Of a stretch of 43,137 nucleotides of DNA, positions 23,975 to 33,100 are shown piece after piece. The stretch comes from a bacterium. Lineage in GTDB: Bacteria; CLD3; SB21. The DNA lies in assembly GCA_013360215.1 (NCBI GenBank), contig JABWCP010000027.1, positions 1-43,137 on the forward strand, in the 5' to 3' direction. The notes beneath the pieces were generated by a model. The model was not told the origin of the DNA. It made no database searches and saw nothing but the letters and a program-made list of their open reading frames with translations. Made by a program: the position numbers and the translations under genes. How positions within the stretch are numbered: position 1 is the first letter of the stretch; every line of letters starts with the position of its first letter.

Positions 23975-24460
23975 ATGAAAGACATTTCAGAGGCGATTAA
24001 TAACCTGCTGAACAAATTCAAAATTTGGGTACTGCTTGGCGGTGTTGTAGTCATAACGATCGCTTTTACGGCCCCCCAATTCCTGTTCATTTTGATATTC
24101 CCTCTATTCTTCGGATTATTTTTCTACATATTCAAAAGCTTCGTACAACCCATGATGCGCAGCATGGATGCTCAATTTGGCGTCAAGCTTCCTCCTGAAT
24201 TCGATGAGAGCCAAGAAACGACTCGCGACATTTCGCGTTGGGATGCAATACTATCGTGCGCTCAATCCAAAGGCGGCCGTCTGACCGCGGCCGATGTTTC
24301 GATTTATTTTAATGTGGATCTGCAGACGGCGGAGGTACGTCTCGATCAATGCGTGGAATCAGGACATGCGGAGCTTTATGTAAGCCAATCCGGCGTTAAA
24401 GTATATCAATTCTCTCACATTATCAGCGACGACGAAAAAAAACACGCTGAACCAATATAA
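23975..24460 (+). CDS. Small membrane protein with possible winged-helix-like C-terminal domain
   Basis: 161 residues and the only plus-strand gene. The ATG at 23975 has AAGGA upstream. Two hydrophobic helices at about residues 18-38 and 40-60 are followed by a cytoplasmic-looking domain. Residues ~88-150 (WDAILSCAQSKGGRLTAADV, then VDLQTAEVRLDQCVESGHAE) have the length and pattern of a winged-helix module: helix, turn, recognition-like helix, hairpin. I do not recognise the family. The 76-bp divergent gap to the SemiSWEET gene shows no clear promoter. Confidence 0.75.
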   Translation: MKDISEAINNLLNKFKIWVLLGGVVVITIAFTAPQFLFILIFPLFFGLFFYIFKSFVQPMMRSMDAQFGVKLPPEFDESQETTRDISRWDAILSCAQSKGGRLTAADVSIYFNVDLQTAEVRLDQCVESGHAELYVSQSGVKVYQFSHIISDDEKKHAEPI

Positions 24461-24467
24461 CTTATTT

Positions 24468-24501
24468 TTAAAGCGCATGGCTCTATACCCATGCGCTTTA
24501 A
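24468..24501. terminator. Perfect 13-bp hairpin between convergent genes
   Basis: TTAAAGCGCATGG (24468-24480) and CCATGCGCTTTAA (24489-24501) pair perfectly around an 8-base loop. The hairpin lies between the stops of the 161-aa gene and aspS. Neither strand has a good trailing T-run, so it may act as a bidirectional transcription block or an mRNA 3'-end stabiliser rather than a textbook intrinsic terminator. Confidence 0.65.
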
Positions 24502-24510
24502 CGTATCCGA

Positions 24511-26292
24511 TTATTCCGTTGTTCGTATGTGCAGTTCTTTCAGTTGTCGTGCATCTACGGGCGAAGGCGATTGATCCATCAGTGAAACGGCGCTATTGGT
24601 TTTAGGAAATGCGATCACATCGCGGATGGATTTCCGTCCGGCCAGAATCGCCGTCAAACGATCGAATCCCAATGCGATACCACCATGCGGGGGCACACCA
24701 TATTCAAAGGCACGCAGTAAAAATCCAAATTTGGTATCGCGATCTTCCTGTGTAAGCCCCAACGCGTCAAACATTTTATTTTGTACATCGCGGCTGTGAA
24801 TACGGATACTCCCGCCGCCGACTTCCGAACCGTTGAGTACCAGATCATACGCTTTTGCGCGCACGGCGCCGGGTTCCGAATCCATCTTCGAAAGATCCTC
24901 ATCAAACGGTGACGTAAACGGGTGGTGCATCGCATTCCAGCGTTTTTCTTCTTCATCGTACTCGAAAAGCGGAAAATCTACAACCCAAAACATCGCATAC
25001 GCATCGTCACGAATGAGCTTCAAATCCTCGGCGAGTTTTAAACGCAGTGCACCTAATGCAGACTGTACGATTTTTTCTTTGCCTGCAGCGATCAAAAGCA
25101 AATCGCCCTCTTTAGCGCCGGCCACTTCGACCATACGGCGCAACTTATCTTCGGTGAAAAATTTACCGATAGATGAGGTTATGCCCGTCGCTTCCACTTT
25201 GACCGTCGCTAAACCTAGCAGGCCGTGGTTTTTTACAAATTCAGTCAACTCATCTATTTTTTTGCGCGAAAAAGAGGACGCTTGCGATTCCACGCAAAGT
25301 AGAGCGATCGCGCCGTCTTTTTGATCAAGTACATCGTTGAAAACCTTGAACTCCGAACCGCGCACACAATCTTCGATATACGTGATGGGCATACCAAAAC
25401 GCAGATCCGGCTTATCACTGCCGTACACGCGCATCGCTTCAGAATACGGCATACGACGCAGCGGCATCGTAAGGTCTATGCCTTTGAGTTCCTTAAAAAT
25501 TTTAAACATCAGGCGTTCAATCATGCCCAGTACGTCTTCGCGTTCGACGAACGACATTTCCACGTCCACCTGCGTAAATTCCGGCTGACGGTCGGCGCGT
25601 AAGTCTTCATCACGGAAACACTTGACGATTTGAAAATAGCGATCCATACCCGACACCATCAGAAGCTGTTTGTAAATCTGCGGTGACTGGGGTAAGGCAT
25701 AAAATTTTCCGGCGTGGACGCGGCTGGGCACCAGATAATCCCGCGCGCCTTCCGGTGTGCTTTTCATCAGTACGGGTGTCTCGACTTCGACGAATTGATT
25801 TTCGGTAAAATAATTGCGTACGATTTGCGCGAGACGATGCCTCAGTACAAGCGTTTCCTGCATATACGAACGCCGCAAATCAAGGTAACGGTACTCCAAT
25901 CGCAGATCTTCATCTACTTTGAGGTTTTCATCATTGATTTCAAACGGCGGTGTTTTGGCACGGCTCATGATAGTCAGCGATTCCGCGATCACTTCGATTT
26001 CACCGGTAGGAATATTCTTATTCACCGATTCCCGGGGTGTGACGACACCCAAAACTTTGATAACAAACTCACTGCGAAGCTCTTTTGCTTTTTCGTGGGT
26101 TTCGGAAAATTTATCCGGATTAAAAACGATCTGGGTTAAGCCATAACGATCACGCAGGTCTATAAAAATGACCTGTCCCAAATCGCGACGGCGGTGAATC
26201 CATCCGATCAACGTTACTTTTTGCCCGGCATTTGCGGCACGCAGTTCACCGCATGTCGTACTGCGGTGAGCCGTATTCATAATAGCGCTCAT
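24511..26292 (-). CDS. aspS: Aspartyl-tRNA synthetase, bacterial type
   Basis: 593 residues, the normal length. The enzyme charges tRNA-Asp in the cytoplasm. The N-terminal OB-fold contains HRRRDLGQVIFIDLRDR. The class II core has PQSPQIYKQLLMVSGMDRYF, motif 2 (CFRDEDLRADRQPEFTQVD) and motif 3 (GGIALGFDRL). The bacterial GAD insertion lies between motifs 2 and 3. The C-terminus carries the usual QSPSPVDARQLKELHI. The residue after RRRD is Leu, as in discriminating enzymes such as E. coli; many non-discriminating bacterial AspRS have His there. Starts at 26292 and 26280 are both plausible; neither SD is strong. A terminator just upstream separates it from the Exb locus. Confidence 0.97.
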   Translation of the reverse strand: MSAIMNTAHRSTTCGELRAANAGQKVTLIGWIHRRRDLGQVIFIDLRDRYGLTQIVFNPDKFSETHEKAKELRSEFVIKVLGVVTPRESVNKNIPTGEIEVIAESLTIMSRAKTPPFEINDENLKVDEDLRLEYRYLDLRRSYMQETLVLRHRLAQIVRNYFTENQFVEVETPVLMKSTPEGARDYLVPSRVHAGKFYALPQSPQIYKQLLMVSGMDRYFQIVKCFRDEDLRADRQPEFTQVDVEMSFVEREDVLGMIERLMFKIFKELKGIDLTMPLRRMPYSEAMRVYGSDKPDLRFGMPITYIEDCVRGSEFKVFNDVLDQKDGAIALLCVESQASSFSRKKIDELTEFVKNHGLLGLATVKVEATGITSSIGKFFTEDKLRRMVEVAGAKEGDLLLIAAGKEKIVQSALGALRLKLAEDLKLIRDDAYAMFWVVDFPLFEYDEEEKRWNAMHHPFTSPFDEDLSKMDSEPGAVRAKAYDLVLNGSEVGGGSIRIHSRDVQNKMFDALGLTQEDRDTKFGFLLRAFEYGVPPHGGIALGFDRLTAILAGRKSIRDVIAFPKTNSAVSLMDQSPSPVDARQLKELHIRTTE

Positions 26293-26331
26293 ACTTTCTT
26301 TGATTTCCGATCTATCTTGATAATTAAATAT

Positions 26332-26366
26332 AAAAAAAACCGCCACGCTTGGGGCGTGACGGTTTT
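26332..26366 (-). terminator. Intrinsic terminator of the Exb/AgmX operon
   Basis: On the minus strand the arms AAAACCG(T)CACGC and GCGTG(G)CGGTTTT pair with one mismatch around a 5-base loop. A run of T follows directly. It lies 20 bp beyond the AgmX-like gene and ends that operon before aspS. Confidence 0.85.
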
Positions 26367-26386
26367 ATCACAATGTACGATAATGC

Positions 26387-27454
26387 TTACTTCGTGAAGA
26401 CGAACGTCTGGTTAACCGTTACGACGCCTTTTTTACCGCGCGGGAAAGTCCATCCGCGGATTTTATTGGTCACGCAATTAGCGACGGCATCGCCGACAGT
26501 ATTTTGCGTAACGCTCACACCGGAAACGCGACCCGCTTGATTGATCTTGATCGAAACGGATAACTTACCTTTAAGATCCGGTGATTTTTTTAGTTCTTTC
26601 TGATAGCACGCATTGACGGAGGTTGCGTTTTGGTCAATGACACCTTGGATTTCAGCCGCTGACGCACCTTGGCCGCCACCGGTTCCTGAGATCGATGCTT
26701 TACCGACACCGATAAGACCGCTACCGGCACTACCGGCCGCTACAGACAATGCACCGGCACCGCCAAGCTCAGCCGTGAGGTCGGAAATGCTTCCGGTTCC
26801 GCCGGCTACACCGCCCGCACCGAGCACGGTACGATCACCGCCGCCACCGGTCGCTTCACCGATACCGCCGACCTGACCTAACACCTCATCAAGATTGCCG
26901 CTACCGCCGGAGAAATCAACGGCCGCATAACGACCGCCCCCGCCGGAGCCTACAGCACCGGCTACCGCCAAAACACCACGACCTGCAGCCGCTTTGGCCG
27001 CCGCACCGGCACGGGCTGCCGCTGCAGCTTTGGCTGCGGCTGCGCGTGTAGCACGGCCTTGAGCATTCGTGGGCGCTTGCTGACGATTGATTTGCGCACT
27101 GGGAACCGCGGAAGTAGCTGTTTCTTCAGTTTTTTCTTCTTCTTTGGGTTTATCCAACTCTTCCAGAAGCGCGGCGTCCACTTTGTTGATTTTCGCAATT
27201 GCTTTCAAAAGCTTGTTGTCAAGGACAGTCGGTTTCGGGCGCGGCGGTTGCATCGCCATATAGATCAACGGCGTATAGACGACCACCAAAGAGATAAAGA
27301 AAATGCCCAGCATGCGCTTATCAAACGCAGACCAATAGCTTTTCTGAAACTCTTTTGGAAATGCAACGATACGAATATCGCGCGCCGCACCGGCCGCGCG
27401 CGCGCCGCCCGGAGGGGCTGCCGCAGCTTTAGTATTTCGTTTTACTGAATTCAT
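26387..27454 (-). CDS. AgmX/PglI C-terminal domain protein (TonB-like transducer)
   Basis: 355 residues with AAGGAG six bases before the ATG. A cytoplasmic N-terminus (~46 aa) precedes one membrane helix (~47-69, MLGIFFISLVVVYTPLIYMA). An acidic segment follows, then an Ala-rich run (~130-165) and a long Gly/Ala/Ser low-complexity stretch (~165-265) suited to crossing the periplasm. The C-terminal ~85 residues match the AgmX/PglI tail: NACYQKEL...GKLSVSIKINQAGRV...NCVTNKIRGWTFPRG, with its two conserved cysteines. In Myxococcus, proteins with this domain (GltJ/AgmX, GltG/PglI) belong to the gliding machinery. Placement after exbB-exbD-exbD supports a role in passing proton-motive energy outward. 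Confidence 0.88.
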   Translation of the reverse strand: MNSVKRNTKAAAAPPGGARAAGAARDIRIVAFPKEFQKSYWSAFDKRMLGIFFISLVVVYTPLIYMAMQPPRPKPTVLDNKLLKAIAKINKVDAALLEELDKPKEEEKTEETATSAVPSAQINRQQAPTNAQGRATRAAAAKAAAAARAGAAAKAAAGRGVLAVAGAVGSGGGGRYAAVDFSGGSGNLDEVLGQVGGIGEATGGGGDRTVLGAGGVAGGTGSISDLTAELGGAGALSVAAGSAGSGLIGVGKASISGTGGGQGASAAEIQGVIDQNATSVNACYQKELKKSPDLKGKLSVSIKINQAGRVSGVSVTQNTVGDAVANCVTNKIRGWTFPRGKKGVVTVNQTFVFTK

Positions 27455-27497
27455 TCCGGACTCCTTCTCGAGTCAATTCACAAAATTAAATTTTTTA

Positions 27498-28004
27498 TTA
27501 GATCACATCATTTTTGTTGGCTAATGCGCCTAACAAACGAAGATTAGAAAATTGGTTACGACCGCAGGTTACAACGACTTTCATAAGTACGTTGAAAGGT
27601 GTACGATCATCGCAAACCACAATCACCTCACGCTTAAACTCAATACCAAATCGCGCTTCCAAATCCAACGCTTTATTGGCATCTTCTTCAAGCTTTTCAG
27701 CAAGCTGTGGAATCAGAAATGAATTCTTTTGCGCCAGTACCGTTTCCGTGTCAGCAATCACATCTTTGTTGTAATAAATGTGTGCCTGAGAAACGTTAAT
27801 GAGCAACATCTTCTTAGGTTTGTTTTTGGTAACAATTTTCGGTGGTTGCATACCATCCGATTTCGTAGCCAAAGCACCGGAAGTGGAAAAGTTCATAAGA
27901 AGGAAGAGCAACATGATAGTCAGAATGTCCATCATGGAGTTCATATTCAGCGTACCTTCTTCGCTACGCTTATTCTTTTTTGCTGCAGATGGTTTAAATG
28001 CCAT
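27498..28004 (-). CDS. ExbD/TolR-family protein with channel Asp intact
   Basis: 168 residues with AAAGGA upstream. A short basic N-terminus is followed by one membrane helix carrying the family Asp: MNSMMDILTIMLLFLL, Asp26, equivalent to E. coli ExbD D25. The periplasmic part contains the TolR-like REVIVVCDDRTPFNVLMKVV strand-helix. With ExbB it should form a proton-conducting stator. It shares its first six residues (MAFKPS) with the neighbouring paralogue, suggesting a tandem duplication. Confidence 0.93.
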   Translation of the reverse strand: MAFKPSAAKKNKRSEEGTLNMNSMMDILTIMLLFLLMNFSTSGALATKSDGMQPPKIVTKNKPKKMLLINVSQAHIYYNKDVIADTETVLAQKNSFLIPQLAEKLEEDANKALDLEARFGIEFKREVIVVCDDRTPFNVLMKVVVTCGRNQFSNLRLLGALANKNDVI

Positions 28005-28045
28005 GTAAAATATTCCTTTAGGAAACTAATTTCGGCGCCTATGGT

Positions 28046-28621
28046 TTAGATAATTATCTTACCGACACCGATATTGGCAAACCACGGTTGTTTTACTTTT
28101 TGATTACTGCTCGGATCCGAAAACTCTTTGAATTCGGAGTTGGTGATGATATCCATCGCGGTGACGATGGCCTGATACGGAATTACATCCTCTGCCGTAA
28201 TGATAATGGTTCGCTCATCTTCAAAACCCTTACCATTAATTTGTTTGACGATATCCTTCATTTTCTGTTCAAGACCTCTGAAGTCGTATTTACCGTCCGC
28301 CAACTTAGGAAGCGTCGGACCCGTAGTACCGCCTTCACCAGCCAAAACGATCGAATTTCCGGCAATCGTCATACCTTTTTCGGTAACAACTAGCTTAAGC
28401 CCGATTTTCGGTTTTTCTTTTTCAGGCTTATCATCCGCGCCGCCACCACCTCCACCACCGCTCAGCGGGGGAAGGTTTAGCTCCAAATAAGTCATTTTAA
28501 CGAATTCGGAACATTTGAGAAGCAACGGAATCAAGATACACATCATGTTCATGATGGGCCGCAGATCAAGCTCTGTGTTCTCGGCCTTAACACTCCGTCT
28601 TTGAGAGGGTTTAAATGCCAT
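28046..28621 (-). CDS. ExbD/TolR-family paralogue lacking the channel Asp
   Basis: 191 residues with AAAGGG upstream. The segment ELDLRPIMNMMCIL aligns residue for residue with E. coli EINVTPFIDVMLVL, placing Asn25 at the position of the essential Asp25. The helix also contains Pro, Lys and Cys (PLLLKCSEF), atypical for the family. A poly-Gly segment follows (GGGGGGGADDKPEKEK), then a periplasmic domain with DERTIIITAEDVIPYQAIV, which resembles the TolR/ExbD periplasmic fold. It probably pairs with the Asp-bearing paralogue as a structural rather than proton-carrying subunit. Confidence 0.9.
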   Translation of the reverse strand: MAFKPSQRRSVKAENTELDLRPIMNMMCILIPLLLKCSEFVKMTYLELNLPPLSGGGGGGGADDKPEKEKPKIGLKLVVTEKGMTIAGNSIVLAGEGGTTGPTLPKLADGKYDFRGLEQKMKDIVKQINGKGFEDERTIIITAEDVIPYQAIVTAMDIITNSEFKEFSDPSSNQKVKQPWFANIGVGKIII

Positions 28622-28705
28622 TGTAAAACCCTTTTAAATTATAAAAGTTCTAATAAATCTTAAGTGTTGAAATCAAAACGATAATCACTCGCTAAGATAC
28701 TGTAA

Positions 28706-29491
28706 TTATTTGTTACCCGTCATCAAATTGATGAGTTTGACCATGTGTTCATCCATTTCATCAATGATTTTACCGGTTTTGGTATTGATCAATGTGTAAA
28801 CGATGATACAGGGAATAGCAACAGAAAGACCCCAGATCGTCGTTTGCATAGCGGCAGAGATACCTTTCGCGAGGAACAACGCTTTTTGATCTTCAGGCAT
28901 GGCCGGGTTACCTACGGCGGCGAAAGCGAGAATCAGACCGTACACCGTACCCATCAGACCGAAAAGTGTCGAAACGTTGGATAACATAGCGAGGTAACCG
29001 GAGCGTTCCGAGAGTTTCGGAATAATTTCGAGTGTTCCTTCGTCAACGGCATTTTGGATGGCACGAAAATCTAAAGGACCGCCTTCTTTTTCAGCTGCGC
29101 GTTTCAGACCGGCGAGCACAACCGACGGAAGAGCTTTATCTTTTGCTGTTTCGCAAAGCGCAATCGCTTTTTTGAGGTTTCCACCGGCAACCAGCTTACG
29201 AACTTCAGCCATGAATTTGTTGGCATCTACATTGGAACGCACAAAAATAAAATAAAGACGTTCCGCCATGATGGCCACGGAAAAAACACCGCAAAACGCA
29301 ATGATCCACATGTAAGTAGAACCTGCTTCTTCCCATTTGAATGACTGGAAAAATGCATCAAAGAAAATGGCTACCTGTGATTGCGATTCTTGAGGAGCCG
29401 CAGCGCCGCCGTCTTGGGCGAAAAGCGAAGAAGCCATCATTTGGGCTGTCACTGTCAAGCCTGCTGCCTTAGCCAAGATGTTCTTTTTCAT
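28706..29491 (-). CDS. ExbB/TolQ/MotA-family proton channel subunit
   Basis: 261 residues with GGAGG nine bases upstream. It has an N-terminal signal-like segment ending SLFAQ and a first membrane helix (~60-82, MWIIAFCGVFSVAIMAERLY). A cytoplasmic domain follows with LVAGGNLKKAIALCE and the LKRAAEKEGG helix. Then come the two conserved ExbB helices: LAMLSNVSTLFGLMGTVYGL with the family GLxGTVxG motif, and AMQTTIWGLSVAIPCIIVY. It should form the pentameric inner-membrane channel that the two ExbD-like proteins plug. It has its own promoter. Confidence 0.95.
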   Translation of the reverse strand: MKKNILAKAAGLTVTAQMMASSLFAQDGGAAAPQESQSQVAIFFDAFFQSFKWEEAGSTYMWIIAFCGVFSVAIMAERLYFIFVRSNVDANKFMAEVRKLVAGGNLKKAIALCETAKDKALPSVVLAGLKRAAEKEGGPLDFRAIQNAVDEGTLEIIPKLSERSGYLAMLSNVSTLFGLMGTVYGLILAFAAVGNPAMPEDQKALFLAKGISAAMQTTIWGLSVAIPCIIVYTLINTKTGKIIDEMDEHMVKLINLMTGNK

Positions 29492-29580
29492 GAATACTAA
29501 CCTCCGGTTATGTTTCAGGGTACTTTAATGAGGAATGTATAAAAAATTTCGTGATTCAGACTTAGATACGAACGGCATAC

Positions 29581-29608
29581 AATTTAAATGCTTTTGATTG
29601 AAATGCAA
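29581..29608 (-). promoter_or_regulatory. Promoter of the exbB-exbD-exbD-agmX unit
   Basis: TTGCAT (29608-29603), a 16-bp spacer and TAAATT (29586-29581) on the minus strand, followed by an ~80-nt leader to exbB. It lies in the 129-bp gap after the 160-aa gene. The motor genes may therefore be expressed apart from the upstream TPR genes. Confidence 0.5.
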
Positions 29609-29620
29609 GAAAATTAAAAA

Positions 29621-30103
29621 TCAATTACGCCGCTTTTTGATTATTTTATCTATTTCTTCCAGATTGACACGTTCGGAACCGACGATCGTACTTTTATCAA
29701 TCGCAGTCAAATCCAAATATCGTTTTTTAAGTTCACGTTCGTACGATTTTTGTCCGATCACTTTTTCGATTTGCGGTGAAACACGATTAGCAAAAAGCGA
29801 AACACCGGGACCTTCGGATTTTCCGCGAATGGTCGTCTTGCTGAAAAACTGCACCATGTCTCCCGTTGGCTTATAATACACTACAAGAATCGGACCCTTG
29901 GCGCCTTCCTCTTCTTTGATCGTATAGAGTTTGGCATCCGGAGGATTATTCGTGCCAAGCACGACTACGATTTGTTCACCGGCATCGTTTTCGATTACTT
30001 CCATATCCGGGTGTTTGACATCCTGTGCATTGATACGCGATGTGGCTGCGCTAAACACCAACATCGCTCCGAGGATGCACAACCAACACATTAATTTATT
30101 CAT
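29621..30103 (-). CDS. Small periplasmic protein of unrecognised family in the Exb locus
   Basis: 160 residues. AAGGAG lies five bases before the ATG and overlaps the preceding TPR gene's stop region (9-bp gap), so it is cotranscribed with the TPR gene. A signal peptide (~26 aa, ending RINAQ) leads to a beta-rich mature domain (GEQIVVVLGT, PILVVYYKPTGDMVQFF) and a highly charged C-terminal helix (YERELKKRYLDL ... LEEIDKIIKKRRN). I recognise no family. Its position between the TPR proteins and ExbB suggests an accessory of the same machine. Confidence 0.85.
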   Translation of the reverse strand: MNKLMCWLCILGAMLVFSAATSRINAQDVKHPDMEVIENDAGEQIVVVLGTNNPPDAKLYTIKEEEGAKGPILVVYYKPTGDMVQFFSKTTIRGKSEGPGVSLFANRVSPQIEKVIGQKSYERELKKRYLDLTAIDKSTIVGSERVNLEEIDKIIKKRRN

Positions 30104-30112
30104 ACCTGCTCC

Positions 30113-33100
30113 TTACTTTCCTTTTGCGACACGTCCGCGACGGAAGAGCGTGTTTTTAAGTTCCTGTCCTTCCGGAGGCGCGGCATCCCGAATCGCCGCC
30201 GTCGGATCTTCGATTTCGGTTACTTCGAGAACGATACGGATACCATGATGTTCTTTAGGCGATTCGCGATCGTGCATCATGATTCCTAATACGTTGCGAC
30301 CTTGTGCAAAGTTTTCGATGAAAAGTTCCGTTGTTTCGAGTACATTACCGATACTGTCCGCTTCGCCCGATTCTTGTAACGCCGTGCCGACAAAGGCGCC
30401 GTTCAGATAAAACTCGTAATATCCGTCCACAGCGACATAGAGTTTGCCCGACAAAGGGCTGCCTTTAACGTTGAAGTACGTGCGGAAGTATGCCACTTTA
30501 GCCGTATCCATGATCTTATTGATCTGGTCTTGCGAATAGATCGGCTTTGCATTTGTATCCTGCATTGTAAAATCAGCCAATACATAGCGGCGCGTTATAT
30601 ACGATTGGGTGGTCGTAGTATCAGTCGTTTCGGATTCTTCCGACGGAGCTGCCGCTTCACCATTAGCATTTTCTGTCGCTGATGAATCTTGACCGCCCGT
30701 TTTTACTGTAGCAGTGTCAATCGTCGGAGGTACTTCGGGTGCTTTTTCAGGAACTAACTCTTTAGGTAATTCCGGCACTGAGAACCGCTGACCTAATCCA
30801 ATCCAAATCGGATACGCTTTATGTTCTTCTAAAATTTTGTGTCCAAGCTTCATTGTTGACGGAGGCGCGGCGGCCGCATACCATTTGCCGTCATTAAATC
30901 CTGTCGTCTGCCAGGAATCATCCGCTTTGGGCGAAGACAACCACGTTTCATAATTGGACGCGTAAAAATTGGTATACGTCTTTAGTTTCAGAAGCTTCGC
31001 ATAATACTGATCGTATTTACCAAGCAAGGCGAGAATTTTACGCAATTCAACGTTATCGGTTTGAATGATCTTATCATCCGGGCCGGTGCCGTTGGGATCG
31101 GCAACAATCTTCGCCATTTCCAATTCTTGTGCCGCACTGAATGCTTCTTCAAGCACCGACTTCGCGATTTCACGCGTAAACGTCAAGTTCTGGCTGTACG
31201 TCTGGCTGGCATCGGTATAATAAGCCATCGTTTCGTCAGCTTGGTTTTGGAAATACGTCGCTTCGTATGTCTTGTAGTATTTATCCGATGTATCCGATTC
31301 GGTATAGTTCAGCTTAGCATAATCGTATGCAAACGCAAACATTTCACGTTGAATTTGGCGTGCATCCTCTTCGCCGTACAAACCTTTTTCTTTGGCTTGG
31401 GTCACAGCTGCGGAATAACCCTTCACGGCTTTTTCACCGAAAGGTTTGGCAAATTGCGTGATATAGGTTTGCATTTCCGTCGGAATTTCATAGAAAATCG
31501 TATAGAAGTCTTTCCCGGTTTTCTTATCCACATACGTATCGCCTTTGCTTACAATTTCGCGATACTGATCGGAAAACTTTTTATACTGTTCCATCATTTG
31601 GAATGACAGTTTAGCGTACTCACCGGGTACTATCGCAGAGAAGCGAATCATATTTCGGCGGCATTCGGCCATGTATTTATCATTGATTCCGAGCGAATCC
31701 ATCTGTTTTACCGCCTCTTCATACGCTTTGATCGCTTCCTGGGCAGCCGGTGTGATCGCTTTATCCAATGTCAATTGCTGGAAAGCCGCTAGCTCCAATG
31801 ATCCGGGTTTGAATTCCGGAGGTACCGGCGCCGATTGAATCGTTTCAAAAATCAAACGTTTGGCGTCGGCTACCTGATAAAGAATGTGTGATATTTTAGA
31901 ACGGCTGAGGTCGCGGTATTGCAGCGCCATTTCTTTCTGACGGAGCAAGGAATAATCACGATCTTTAGCTGTTTTGCCTTCTGTCAAAATCTTGATAATA
32001 ATCTGCGCGCTGTCCGGCTTCGACGCATATTTCTTAGTGATCGAATCCGTCAGTTCTTTTTCATCATCCGTCAGTTTTTTATACACTTTATCTAAGAACG
32101 AACCGGCGTTGATGTACTCTTGCACAGCGGCTTTGTACACAAGCGAAGCACCGTAAAAACTTTCCGTCTGTGCTTTGACAAGCTTGGCAATGTCTTTTTC
32201 TTTTTTAAACTCACGATTGGCCAACGCGTCACCGAACTCTTCGCGTACAAGACCGCGATAGTATGCCGCCTCGTAGGTGCGATACTGCGCATAACTTGTG
32301 ATCGCGTCATAATATGTCATAAGATCTTGAACGATGGCCAGTTTCTGATCTTCTTTGAGTGTGATATTTGGTTCTTTGATCGTTACTTTTGTGAAATCTT
32401 CGTAACGCAGTTTAGCCAATTCATACACCGATTCGGACGAGAAGAATTTATTGTAATCTAATCGCTGCGCTTTCAAGTTATCGCTTTTCTTTTTGGCTTC
32501 CTGAAAAGATACGATCGCATCCGCACGGCGATTTTTCTTGAGATGGTTGACGCCTACGTCGTACAACGCCTGCACATTGCGTTTATCGTTGGGATACGCG
32601 CGCGCATACTGTGTGTATTTTTGGTACGCTTTTTCTTCATCATTAATGGCGAAGTATAATTTCGCGATATTAAAATCCAGTTCCGGCGTGTATTGTGATT
32701 TGGGGAAAAGCTTCACAAATTTTTCACTCACTCGGATCGCCTGCCGATTCAGATCTTTAGCTTCGTTACTGTCGCCTTTAGCCGCAGCCTGCTTAGAGGA
32801 TTGCTCGAAGAAATATTCGGAATTATACAGCGCTACTTCGGATGAGCGTGAGCCATCCGCATAATTAGGATAGCGGTCAACGAGCCGCTCACCGACTTGT
32901 GCCGCCGTTTTCATTTCCTTCATATCCGAATACATGTTCTGCACGTTCCATAAAGCCGCCGGTGCTTCTTTAGTATCTTTAAACGTGTCGGCATAGGCTT
33001 CAAATACGGCTATCGAACGTTTTAATTCTTTCGAATTATAGTACTCCACGCCGGAGTTGAACATCGCTATAGCCAGTTCATTACGCTTACCGTAACCAAG

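Noticed and set aside
26387-29491. Ordinary TonB-ExbBD iron-uptake system
   Set aside because: There is no TonB C-terminal domain or TonB-dependent receptor. The transducer has the AgmX/PglI tail with paired cysteines and two ExbD paralogues are present.
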